Shown piece by piece: positions 47,560 to 59,063 of a stretch of DNA of 64,000 nt. The notes beneath the pieces are model-generated. The model searched no databases. It was not told where the DNA came from and worked only from the letters and a program-made list of their open reading frames with translations. Position numbers and translations under genes: made by a program. The stretch is from assembly GCA_000310025.1 (NCBI GenBank), contig FN649742.1, forward strand, positions 1,027,182 to 1,091,181, written 5' to 3'. This DNA is from Ectocarpus siliculosus (lineage: Eukaryota > Sar > Phaeophyceae > Ectocarpales > Ectocarpaceae). The stretch's first letter is position 1; each line of letters begins with the position of its first letter.

Positions 47560-47796
47560 CTTGGAGCCTTCATAGAGCAGGATGTGCCTGGGGTCATTCT
47601 GCTGGTCCGTTGCAGTACTGCTGCCCGCCTCCTGTTGATCAAGACCTTCAGTAGACGCGACAGGTGGATCACTGCTCCCTTTTGATGCAGTAGCAAGGAA
47701 CCGCTGCTTCGGGGCTGAAGCACAACGTGGCGCACCCGCAATCGCAAGACATCCTCTTCCATGCCTTACGGCCCTCCGTCGAAGAACTTGCAGCAT
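47560..47796 (-). CDS. First exon of a probable mitochondrial protein
   Basis: From the ATG at 47796 the exon encodes 79 residues and ends ...HILLYEGSK at a GTATTT donor in phase 0. The N-terminus MLQVLRRRAVRHGRGC is arginine-rich, free of acidic residues and followed by a Ser/Ala-rich stretch, a convincing mitochondrial targeting presequence. The ending ILLYEG is the kind of motif found just before the membrane region of TMEM70/TMEM186/TMEM223-type inner-membrane assembly factors, but without the following exons this is only a hint. Confidence 0.45.
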
Positions 47797-48323
47797 GCTA
47801 GACAGCCAGAACGACGAGAGGATGGGGGTGGATGCGACAGCACCTGGTCTGCGGCAGTGTGATGTGCGGCGCAACCTCATAGGGGGCGACGTGGATAACT
47901 CCACCTCATACCCACTTTGCGTTGCTCGCAAGACCGAACTGGTGTGCTGTGCTGCGCCAGTGCACTCCACTAGCATCGCCAGCGGGATGTTCGGTGTGTT
48001 GACTTCCGTGCTTGCGCGGGAATGTAGGTCCGTTGTGACCGGCCGCATGGCTGGAGCGCTCTTTGCAGGTAAGGGCAATCGCTCAGCTCTTGAAGGACCA
48101 AACAACACGTTTTATAGTAGTTGCGAGCCCCCCCTCTGGTCCCCTCAGTCCCCTACAAGACGTTCGTTGGTCTTTGTGCCGTGTGTTCCTCTCTCTTCTG
48201 TTCCTCGTCTTTCAAGCTACACTGCACACGCGTCTTGATTTACAAAAACGTTATCAGTGCAATGTTAATATTGCTGACTCTGGACTTGACTTTCAAAAAC
48301 GTTATCAGTAATACGCTGCACTC

Positions 48324-48536
48324 TTGTTGTTGTTGTTGTTGTTGTCTTCACATTAAAAACCGTTCCGATCTCTCTCTACCCAGTACCTTCGTATGTCCGT
48401 ACTGATCCAACACTCGACGCGGTCGATTCCCGTGGTCACAGGTTAACTTACCCTAAAAAGGTACACTCAAATAAACTGGCCCCGAGGGGTCCGCAAGTCA
48501 ATAGAAATCAACGACAGATATTCTGGGATCCTCCTG
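48324..48536 (-). mobile_element. LINE 3'-end fragment, inverted copy
   Basis: Starts with (GTT)n at 48324-48345, then matches the reverse complement of 33138-33317 closely (shared blocks GTCTTCACATTAAAAACCG, CCCAGTACCTTCGTATGT, GACGCGGTCGATTCCCGTGG, AAGTCAATAGAAATCAAC). A heavily 5'-truncated insertion of the same LINE family in the minus orientation. Confidence 0.85.
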
Positions 48537-48865
48537 GACTATGTTGAACGATTTGTTCGAGCCTACAGCAGTCTTGTAGTCTAAACTCTCTCCCTCTCTC
48601 TCGGTGTCCTCTCTCCCGCTCTCTCCACTAGTGTCGCTACACTGTGTGTGTGACTCTTATCTGCCTGTCTCTCTGCTTGTCTGTCTGACTGCCTGTCTGT
48701 TCCTGTGTCGGTGACTGCCTGTCTCTTGTTCTATGTATTTTGATCTTGCCGGGGAGCAGGAACAACTTGCGTGGCGACACGATGCGCTTCCAAGGCGGCC
48801 GGAGGTAGCACCACGAACGGCCGCAATTCGCGAGGCAGGCGTCTAGGGGTGAAGAAGTTTGGGGG

Positions 48866-48935
48866 GTGAGTTGTTGTTGTTGTCTTCACATTAAACACCG
48901 TTCCGGTCTCCGCTCAGTACCTTCTAATGTCCGTA
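48866..48935 (-). mobile_element. Second, more diverged LINE 3'-end fragment
   Basis: GTTGTTGTTGTTGTCTTCAC followed by ATTAAACACCGTTCCG, CAGTACCTTC and ATGTCCGTACTG matches the terminal 70 bases of the LINE in the minus orientation with several substitutions. Confidence 0.7.
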
Positions 48936-49492
48936 CTGGTCCAACTGAGTTGGCGGCGAAGAATGGATGGGATGCAGCCAGTCTTTGGGCGACGTACATG
49001 TTGTGGCGAGCCGAAATTCGTAACGAGCGAATATGGCCCCTGTCAGCTCTTGGTTTGTTCGCGCGAAGTTTGTGAGCGTACGGATTTTGCGGACACAAGG
49101 CAGCTGTTGGAAGCACATCCGTGTTGTTTGCCTAGCTTTTCTACTGCCAGGTGTGATGCTTAGTCGTATTGCTGTTGATGTTCTCTCCGGCACGGCAGCA
49201 CCCTCAAACGTACTTGTACGCATAGATTGGCCCATAGTGTGCATCCTGCATAACCGTGTTTCTTGTGGACGGTATTCCATGTGCAGGTGAGGATAGTGTC
49301 ATGCCAATCTGTGTATCGCCTCGAATGCCCGCCCAGTGTCGACACGCGACGTACACGCTCCATTACCCCACGTCTGACAATCGACGACTCAACGTCACGA
49401 GAATCGCCAAACACGGTAAAAACCCATCAGCAAGTACATAATGCCGGGCTAACTACGCGTACGTTTTTTTCGTTACACCGCAACACGTGCAG

Positions 49493-49760
49493 GGAAAACG
49501 TGGTAGCGGGAAACATCATCATCCGACAGCGCGGCACTCAGTTCTACCCCGGAAAGGGGGTTGGCATGGGCAAGGACCACACGCTCTTCGCGATGTACCC
49601 GGGGTTTGTCGTCTTCAGCCGCAGCCCCTTCACGAAGCGACGAACAGTGTCGGTCATGAAGGCTAAGGTGGACACCGAGGCCGTCGCGGCCTTGCTGGCA
49701 GAAGAACAAGCGAGAGAAGCCCGGGCACGAGCTGCCAGCGGGATTTACGTGTCGATGTAA
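49493..49760 (+). CDS. MRPL27: Mitochondrial-type ribosomal protein bL27, last exon
   Basis: The exon follows a pyrimidine-rich CAG acceptor at 49492 and ends at TAA 49760. It encodes [20 protein letters not shown] followed by [19 protein letters not shown], the core of bL27 (V-x-A-G-N-I-I-x-R-Q-R-G-T and G-x-D-H-T-L-F), then an Ala/Glu/Arg-rich extension ending SGIYVSM that bacterial and plastid L27 lack, consistent with a mitochondrial form. bL27 sits at the large-subunit peptidyl-transferase region. The preceding exon, which should hold the N-terminal G-G-S-x-x-N-x-R-D-S and L-G-x-K segments and the targeting sequence, was not found within about 2 kb upstream. Two LINE fragments lie in that interval. 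Confidence 0.85.
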
Positions 49761-52700
49761 CCGACAGCGGTTGTGGAGGTGTTTGTGGTCGGGTACCCAC
49801 GGGTCGAAGGTAGTCGAAGGGAGGGCGTAGGTTGAGATTTCCTCGAAGACGGTTAATGTCGGGATTTTTTTTTTTTTGGACAATAAGGGTGGGTGGGCAT
49901 TCTGTGTGTGCTTACCGGGTTCAAAAGCAATCGGTGTCTCGACAGGAACCGCTGTTCCGTTATGGTTAAGGGGGCGCGTTGATTGCCTGCTTCTTTCCGG
50001 CTACCCGGTTGAACAGTTTTGCTTGATTCCCCAAGACCGATCAGAGGTTCCAACATTAGTGGGCAGGTGACTCTAACAAAAACACCCTCAACCAAAATGC
50101 GGCGCGTGGATGGCGGAGGGCGGCGGCATGTACAGACCTTTGTCCACGTTTTCGTGGAGATGTCGCAGACGCGCAACAGCAACACATACAACAAGCACAT
50201 TGTTTGCTGCCCATGGAACTAACCGTGGGGAAAGCGGGTAGGGAAAAGACAAAAAGTGGTAACACGCGCACTTTCGACGAGCCCTATACAACTTTTTCCT
50301 AAAATACCGCCTGGGGTTGTCGAAAACCACCCCTTCATAGACACCATCCAGCCAGCACCGAAAATAACGTTGCGAAAGAACTTGACACTTGTCACGTTCA
50401 CTTACACCGCATCTTCTCTCTGGCGAAACACTACTCGTATTACTTACACTTTGCACGCACGTAGCCAGTCGTGGCCGCCCTGCCTACAGGCACCCAAACC
50501 CCTCTCCTCTCTCGCATCTCCCCTCCTCTATGGTACCCGTGCGACAACTCTTGCACGCTTGTGATTCGACTTGAACCCAAAAATACATGGCCGACAATGG
50601 CGGCTCGAGAATACAAACGCAAACGCTGAACAGCCGACCGACGGCTTTCAACGTCCATCCTTGGCATCCAGATGCCATCCTTCTATCTACAGAAGAGCCG
50701 ACAACACAGCTCACAAGATGCGACCAAAAGCCGCTACTTTGCCACGCACGATTCCATGCACGACAACGCCTACAACGAATGCGATCGATCAGCCACGGAA
50801 CGCATTCTTCAGAAAATCTCACGCGGACAGCGTCGTACTCGGTAAGCGAGCCGAACCGACGCGAATCATCATCCACCCCTTCCTGAAAACTAACCGGTCC
50901 AGGAAAAAGTACGTATCTCCTCACTCTCACCCACCATGTAGAAGCCTTCTCTAGTGCAACGAAAAACTCGAAGAGAGCAAGAAGGATCAACCCGGGCTGT
51001 ACAGATGGATACCCTCCGTAATGATCCTTCCAGACAGCCATAATATGATAGCCAAACAAGACCTTTTGTTAATCTCTGCCAGGCATCCAACAGCAGCAAA
51101 ATCGAACAGCAAGAAAACAAATAAAAGAGGGGACATCACAAAGAAAAGACGAGACAAAAAACCCGACGAAAGTGGTGTGGTAAAAAAATTCCACCGTCGA
51201 GTGAAACGAACGTTATATAAACTACATGGATGGATGGGAGATGGATGGCGGATTGCCCAGCATCCCGACCCACAACCAACAGGGATGCAAGCAAGTGTCA
51301 ACTACAACTATTGACACCACGGCGCTACTACCTAACGTCGAGGCCTACGGAAGACCAGCCTTTTCTAGCAGTGCGTACATGGAGTCATCACCAACAGGAC
51401 TGCGACGATAAGTTTCGACTGCCCTTTTTCGTTTCACCCCACCCCCCGACCTCACCCCCCCCCCCCCCCCCCCGAAAAACCNNNNNNNNNNNNNNNNNNN
51501 NCCCCCCCCCCCCCCCCCCCTCAACCACCTCACGACGCATAGTGCACCTCGAGCTTCCTCCGCCCTGCATTTATTTCTGGTTATGGCCAGCACACGCATG
51601 AGTACACCCCGCCCCCAGCCTTTCTTTACCGCCCCTCCTGCTCTCGTAGGCGCCAAGACAAGCCCGGTCGGCTATACTCTGCCTCGTCCTGACTAGCCTC
51701 CAATACATGCGTGTAGTTTGATCAGTAGCCTCGCTTTTCACAACCAGTGCCTGACAGAAACCATGAATGACTCCCTACGTCGCGGTTCTTGCAATGTACT
51801 TCCAAGCAGTCCACGGATAGTCAGCTGGTGATGCCAAATGCACCTAACGCCGCGCTGCTAGTCTCACACATTTTTTTTTAGTTTGGCGCCAGCGAGTTCC
51901 GAGACCGTAGCCCACAAAAGACACGGCCGTAGTACCGACGCACAAGAAACTTCGAGAACATTACGCACATGTGTCCATGTTGAATCGACAAAAAACGCAG
52001 TGGCAGCTGCCACATCTAAAAAGGAGCAGGCGTTGCAGCAGCTGGTCCAACTCCTTATTGATCGCGTTCGTCTAAAAAACATACACCATCCGCGGCTTCT
52101 AAATCCATCGCACCGCGTGCATTCATTCTCATTTACGAGCGTCGCTGCGCGACGCGAAAAATCAGTTTACCCCCCGCCTGAGAGAATCAAGGTTGGCATC
52201 CACAAAAACGTCTACATGTGGATGGTAGCTAAGAAATCTTGCCTGACCTCTGTAGCGGGCTAAAGCTACCACGACCTTTGGTCTCTTCTGCCACGTCACG
52301 CACGGAAGCAGACTACATAAAAAGTCGTCATACACCCTTGTCTTCTCTCCCTAAATGGAAGCCTAAAGGTCTACCGCAAAAAATTTAGTTGAGACAAAGC
52401 ACGAGCTGCTGTGCGAGAGCCCAACTAAAATCTTGTCCTTTCCAAAAACTCGTGCCGTGGGGTCTTTGAAACTAGAAACGGCAATAAAAAAAGTACATTT
52501 AATCAACCCTACAGTAGAGGTGTTGCGCAAAAACCGACGGGGGGCCGTGCAATCATGCCGCATACCCCCCCCTTCCCGCTCCTGCTGGCATGCCGCGAGA
52601 CAGTTTTTTTCATGGTTGGACTTTTCAAAACTCCGCCGCAGGGCTCTGCGAGGCCGCCACCGACTTCTCGGGTGCCTTGTCCAAGCTTGACAACAAGTCC

Positions 52701-52989
52701 GTTTGTGCGGCCGCGGTTTCGTCATTAGCGCCCATGGGGGACTTCTCTGTCTTTTCTGCTAACCGCTGCTCCGTGTCCTGCACATTGGGGGCCAATCAAC
52801 AACAGGTGCAGGTTGCGGGGTTTAGTGCACGCGTCGCAGGAAGCTTGTGCGCAATAGCAAATTTGGTTGGTATCCGCTGCTGGCTATCGTGGGGGAAGCT
52901 CGTCAAACAATTGCATGCGCGTCTCTCTCCTGCATGACGAAAAAACACGTGGTGCAGCCTCAATTCAACTTTCCCCACAGTGACGCTAT
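49761..52989. other. Gene-poor stretch with a second assembly gap
   Basis: Frames on both strands at 50484-51059 are open but unsupported. A 20-N gap at 51482-51501 is flanked by C homopolymers on both sides (51456-51473 and 51502-51520). The 3' UTR of the kinase gene presumably lies just below 52990. Confidence 0.45.
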
Positions 52990-55206
52990 CTACAAGCGCC
53001 GACAAAACAACAAAGGCTGCATCAATGTCCTTTGGCGCAACGATACATACCCGAGACGAAAGCTTCTTACAGTAACGCGCACCTCTTCCTTCGCGGACAC
53101 CTCCGGCGACATCCCCACCCCCGAGCCCACGCCGCCCCCCGCCGCCGCGTCTCCGCTGAGCACGCCTTCGTCGCGGGTGGGCGTGAGCGACCTTGGCGAC
53201 AAGAGCACCGCCGGCATCGAAGCGATCCGGCCCCGCACGGGGGCGAACATCGGCGAGGCCTTGCCGCCGGGGGCGGACGTTGGCATCCTCGCGCAGTGGT
53301 GGATGCCCTCGAACCACGAGTGGTGGGTCGCCTGTTCCACGTCCGCGCGGAACTCCTGGTCTGCCGTAAGGAGGTCTTCCACCAGGGACTTGGCCGGCTC
53401 GCTGATGTGCGACCAGCACACTCCGGACGTGGAGAGCGGCCGCTGGAGGCACGCCCGAGAGGGGATCCAGGGCATCTTGCCTGTCAGCATCTGGGCGAGC
53501 ATGCACCCCGTGGACCACATGTCGGCGGCCTTCCCGTACGGCTTGGACAGTAGCACCTCGGGGGCCACGAACCCTTCCGTCCCGGTGTGCTTGAACATGT
53601 GGAACGGGATCTTGTTGATATCGCGGGTGAACTTGTAGTACCTGCAGTCCGGGACCTTCCTCGCGTGCCCGAAGTCGCAGATCTTCACCACAAGCCCGCT
53701 CAGCGACGCCGGCGGCGCTACCTGCGCCCTCGGCGTCACCGGCAGGGCGCTGTCGCGCGCCGTGTTGCCCTGGTCGATGTCCGAGAACAGAATGTTGGCT
53801 GGCTTGAGGTCGCAGTGCACGACGCCGCTCTTGTGCAGGTACGCCAGGCCGTCCAGAAGCTGCCTCACGACGCGCTTGGCGTCGAGCTCGGTCATACGCC
53901 AGCGCGCGTTCAAGAACTCCTCCAGGCTGCCGCACGGCGCCCGCTCGACCACCAGGTAGATCTGCTCCGGGGACTGGTAGATCTCGTACAGTCGGACCAC
54001 GTGGTTGTTCACCAGACGCTGCACGTTCAAGAGAGAAAATGAAGACGGGCGTCGTCGGAAGATGCCGTTGAAAGCCGGATAGATGGGGTGAGAGCCGAGG
54101 GAAACATTGAATCGGAGAGTACGTGGAGGTGTTGCTGGAAACACACGGAAGTCGTGCCTGAATTTTTTGCATCTCCTCACCCGTCAATACAAGACATCAC
54201 GATAAAAGAGAAGCACACGTGGCACCGTAAACCGCCTGCCAGGTTCGCGTACAACCAACCACATTGGTCGGGCCAAGCACGCGCCGAATTTCAATACTCG
54301 TTTCTCACCAAAGAGTACACTTAGTACATGAGCATTCACATACATACACTTGACGTTCCTTAGCTTGTGGTGACATGGTGACGCAAAACGATTCAAGTAT
54401 CTAGCACCTTCTGGATTTCGATCTCGCGTTCCACGCTAGCCTTCTCCGCGTCGGACAAGAGGTACTTCTTGAGCATCGTCTTGATGGCCACTTGTCTCCC
54501 CGTCGAGCGGTGCACCGCTGCCAGCACGGTGCCGTAGGCGCCCGCCCCGAGCATCCCAGCATCGCTCACGTCCACTTCATACGCCAGCGATACCTGCGGC
54601 CGTCGCGTTGTTGCAAAAATGGGAGAGATCAGACCGGGGTCGTAATTCGACGACGCGATCGACCCGCCCACGAGCCCCTGGAATAGGGAGTGCTGTCTCT
54701 TTCGTATCCAAGCCGACCATGCGAAGCCCTGCCATCGCCAAGACCCGGCGTACAACCGCCACAAGACCCGCCACACAGAGAACACCCATGAAATTCAACA
54801 TGTTCATATACACCGAAACAGCAGCAACGACCTCTCCCTTTGTCGCCCCACGCACCTCGTTGTCAAGCACCACGTCCGGCCTCATGTCCGGCGCCAGGTC
54901 CTCCCTCCCCTGCATGTACTCCGCCGTCTTCTGCTGCGCCTTGACGGTGTGGCTCTCCCAGCCGTGTGCGCTCGACTGCGGCCTCCTCATGCCGCCGTTT
55001 CCTGCGCCGCTCTGCTCCGCCGCCGCTGCAGCAGCAGCCACCCACGCGTCCGGCACGCTCCGGTGCGCCACCAGGGGAACATCCATCCTCCCCCCCCGGC
55101 CGTGCGCGTGGCCACCGCGAAGTCCGTCAAACCCTCTGCCGTACGCACTGCCGCGGCCGTACGAGTTGCCCCGACCGTGACCGTACTTGTTGCCACGTAC
55201 GACGGC

Positions 55207-55241
<35 letters not shown>

Positions 55242-58098
55242 TGCCGCCGCTACCGCCAGGACGAGTGGGAACGGCGACCTGAGTCTTGGCTCGCTGGGCG
55301 GCGGCAGCCGCGTTCGGTCTCGCCGAAAGAAGGTACTGATGCCGGAGCCTTAGCGCTGCTTCTCCAGGACGCTCTTTCGTGACCCCGGCGCCCTCGTCGC
55401 TCCGTTGCTGCGGGGGCTCGTGGTGCTGGTGGTGATGGTGGTGCTTTCCCCAGTGTACCCCGGCCCTGCCGACCCCGCGCACCCCGGCGGCGACCGCCGC
55501 CGCCCTCATGTTTTCGCCCACGCCCGCTGACGAGCCCCCTGCCGACACCGACTGCTGCGAGGACGTCGGGAGAGCGTTGTCGTCCACCGAGGTGCCGAAC
55601 CGGCCGCGCTCGGTGTCCACCTCTTTCCAGAATTTGCTGTAAGGCCCTGCCACCCGCTTCGCCGCGCCGTCGCCGGTCCCGTTGGCTCCCGCCTTGCCCG
55701 CCTCCATCAGCGCCGCCGCCGCCTTCGACTGGGCATCGCTGGCCGAGAAGGGGGTGCGGAACCCCTTGAGGGTGTGAGAGCGGAAGCCTAGCTGGGGCCG
55801 TCCGTCCTCGTCCACCTCCGCGGGGAGGCGGGCGGACGCTTCGGCCCACGGCGTGAGAGCACCGCGAGGTACGCCGCCTTTTGCGGCGTCAACCTCCTCG
55901 TCTTGTCGCAGAGCCTATATATACGGTGGCGGCATTCAAAGGCACGAAAGAGTCAGATGGCTCGGCCCACGGCAAAGCGACGCGAGGTAAAACAGAGAGA
56001 GAGAGAGGAGGAAATTGATAGCGGTGGGCTTCCTCCGAGACCTAGCAGCCGTGAGATGCCATCTTGTAAATGGTTTCGTCAAAACTTACGCCGGCGTGAT
56101 CCTTCAAGGGTTGCGGTTTTGGTGGCTTGTGCACAGATACGTAGTGTAGTGTTCTTAAGAGTGACGCTACCCTCAGTGTCGGTAGATACGAAAAGCAGGG
56201 TCCGACGACCACCACCCCCGCACAAACATGAGACAACACCGTCCGTGCCGTGGGCATGATCGCCATATAAGGTACCATCGCGTGGCAGATATCTTTACGA
56301 GCTCTTGTTAGATGGAATGCAGCCGAAGGCTTAAGCTTCCATCGCCTAACCTCTGCCGCTGCCGCCGCTGCCTCCGCAGTCTCTCTCGCTGCTGCGGTCA
56401 GTGAAGGGCCTGTGAGAGAGCTCCTGATGCGCGCGACGATTGCGTCCATCGTCGCACCCTCCTCCAACGACACAAGGCCCTCCCGAAAGTTCTGCAAGCC
56501 GTGCAGCCTACTGTACACCCCGGGCCTGTTCGCCCCATTGTCGCCGAAAGGTAGGAGAGGGACACAGGAAGTTAAAAATTCATAGTTCCGAGAGAGTGCA
56601 TACCGACCGTGTCCGAGAAGAGACGCCAAGAGCAAAAGCGCAACGAAAACTGCGTGTCCTCCTCACCCGTTGTGCGATAGAATGCTCTGTCTCCAACCAA
56701 AAAGTGCAAACATATCGGGTTTGCAGGTTGTTGGAATGAAAACCTGTGCCAACATGGATGGAAACTATGCATACGAGCTTGTACAACCAACCTGGATCTG
56801 CAGGTCGGAAAGTTCGCAACACGTGCAACCAACGTCCTAATGGCACGGACCTGGCCGCGGAGTGCACCACGTCGGCACCATGAGGCTACTTTTGCGTGAC
56901 AAAAGCAACAGGCAGCCCCGATACCGCGCGGGAACATCTTGCTTTCAACAACACTTCACTGATGTTGCTGGTTTGCCTGGCAAGCTTTCCAAAATACGCC
57001 AGAGCTCCGTGCGTCGTACTGGCCGATGCCAATCGACAGATCAACATCTCGCGGGGAGTTACCGCAGTGTCTCTTGCTGTCGTTCAACCGCAACCGGCTA
57101 TCAATCTTCCAATCTTCGCCAACTCCTGCAGTCACACACACTCTCAACCGCGGCTGCTAATCCCCATACCCTAGAAAACCACACGAACGGCGACATGAGA
57201 CGATGAATCACCTCGAGTGGAAGTTGCCTGTGAGAGGGTTGGTCTTGATCTTGTGCAGTCGCAACGCTTCTCTGTGAGGGACTATCTTGTCCTCGAAGAA
57301 CGAGTAAGCGCGATTCCCGGCGCTGCGCGTGCATGCATCAAGACGTGCATCAACCTCGCGAATTAGACAACAGCGGTCATGCACCAACAAATATGCCCCC
57401 CACGAATGGCTTTGCCGAGGAAATGCTCGCGGTGCGCTGCGCTACGCTGGGCGCGGAACGTTTACAGCAGTACATACCGGACAGAACGTTGACTTCTATT
57501 CTATGTACAATACTTGCGTACATACTGAGTGGTGTGTGTTCATACGTGTTTACAAATGTGCGCATGTAGCAAACATAGATAGGAATCTTGGTGGGACACA
57601 ACAACTCTGTTCGCGCGGCGTTCCTCAACGCTGTTTGTCATGGGCGTGGCAACGGATAGAAAATGGAGAGGCGAATAAGTGACGCCACAGCAGCAGTAGC
57701 AGCATGGGGTAGTGAACAGACAAGCGGCGAACACGAGGGGCAGCCCCGAGATGGGACTAACCTACATAAACCTTCGATTGCTCGTTGGACTCTCAGCAGC
57801 GTTTTTCGACCCACCAGTCCCTTCCCCCAATCCCTCCTGTCACCGCAGACCCCCAACCTCGGCATCAACATCCACCATCAAACACAGCAGGAATGACACA
57901 CACAGCCAAGCCAAGCTCCAAGCGCGCACGTTTGTGCTGAACGAAGGGTGGGTAGGAACTTTCTGCATACCTTGGGGCATAGTGGAAGCTTCCAACATAA
58001 GGGCAGGACGCCGGCAAACGCGCGAAGATGCTGAGCCGGGTGGCCCCACTGGCGCCTTTCGGTCGCGCTTCCACTGGTAGCGCAGCGTCGCGAGGCAT
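52990..58098 (-). CDS. Serine/threonine protein kinase with long low-complexity N-terminus
   Basis: Six exons, all phases consistent: 57971-58098, 57212-57322, 56351-56525, 54856-55914, 54408-54593 and 52990-54018, giving 895 residues. Residues 1-491 contain SFFEDKIVPHREAL, an Ala-rich segment, a His-run, a ten-residue Gly-run and repeated YGRG units. The kinase domain follows: Gly-loop LGAGAYGTV (506-514), VAIK Lys529, REIEIQKR, catalytic loop HCDLKPAN (621-628), DFG Asp668, GTEGFVAPE and YGKAADMWSTGCMLAQMLTG. The overall look is CAMK/PLK-like. The HRD arginine is Cys, making it a non-RD kinase, while catalytic Asp623, Lys625 and Asn628 remain. A 25-30 residue insert separates the catalytic loop from DFG. 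No EF hands follow, so it is not a CDPK. The stop at 52990 is the first in frame, but a GTGCGC donor before it could shorten the tail. Confidence 0.85.
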
Positions 58099-58824
58099 GA
58101 GGAAAACCAAGACGGCGGGGAGGCAGGGCAGTCAGAAGGGTGGGGCGGGAAGAAACCTCGCCACTCGCCACGCCAAAATCTGGCTCTTTCATCATCATCT
58201 CTCACCAAAAAAAAAAATCACCATTATTGATCCACGTAATCGTTGTCATCGAGAATAGCCCATCGAACATGAAGAAGGCCGGGAGGAGAAGGGGAGGCCG
58301 TTCAAAATCAAGGAACAAAGCACGCGCGTCGGCCGCAAGGCGGAGGCGCAAAAGAGGCGAGATAGCAACGGGGTCGAGGAAAGCAGGCCGTGTGCTACGC
58401 TTTGTTTTCTCTCGCGATCGATCGCAAGCGATCACATCGAGCGGGCGTCCCGCACAAGGAGAGGCGCAGAAGCGCCAAGTAGGTTTGAGGAGCCAGCGAG
58501 TGTTGCCAAACTTTCCATGAAGCGAGTCAAGGACATAAAACTGCGTGGACGGTTCGTAGATAGACGAGGCCATGAGGCACGAAGCGTTCACGGTGCATTC
58601 ACAATCACGACTTTGCACATCGACACCGGGGAGGGCATTGTTTAGGGTCGACGTAATCTTTGAGGAGCATCCCGGGCGGGATGTTTTTCACTGCTGTATC
58701 AACAAGCCTGCTTCGGAGCCCGCTCTTTCCCTCGCTCAAAACATCAAGCCACCAAACGTTGAACTTGGGCGCAGCATCTCATGCACAAGATCATCACACG
58801 CCGCACACCACGCCAGAGTCTCAC

Positions 58825-59063
58825 CACACGAGTAGGACCTAACTCTGCGAGCCATCTTGTCCGTTTTCGTGACCAAAGGCGCCATGTCCCCAAGCTCATC
58901 GCTCCTCCGCAGCGTGTTTTCTCCCGACATGATGGTTTTGGTGTTCCACAGCAGCAGCACGGCAGGCAGCTGGTCTTTGTGTGTGTCCTCCGGATGAACA
59001 AGTTCCCAAAATTCCTGAACTCTCCTTTCGGTTCCGCGGTAATGGGCGCGCGGACAGCCTTGC
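58825..59063 (-). CDS. Possible isolated exon of an unknown gene
   Basis: An open stretch with plausible acceptor (ATAAG) and a good donor (GTGAGA, phase 1) encodes VQEFWELVHPEDTHKDQLPA, then VLLLWNTKTIMSGEN and DELGDMAPLVTKTDKMARR. Amino-acid composition is protein-like and the frame stays open beyond the donor. I could not connect it in phase to a neighbour and do not recognise the family. Confidence 0.3.

Noticed and set aside
50484-51059. 191-codon minus-strand frame
   Set aside because: Overlapped by a comparable plus-strand frame; neither has a recognisable domain or an ATG-anchored model.
54594-54855. A hydrophobic, membrane-helix-like segment upstream of the kinase domain (open frame MNMLNFMGVLCVAGLVAVV)
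   Set aside because: A GTGCGT donor at 54855 and CAG acceptor at 54594 remove it and give a phase-0 join straight into the kinase domain, so it is intron read in frame.
52847-55382. Long plus-strand open frames (for example 52847-53638 and 54608-55180)
   Set aside because: They are antisense shadows of the GC-rich kinase exons, which have full domain and splice support on the minus strand.
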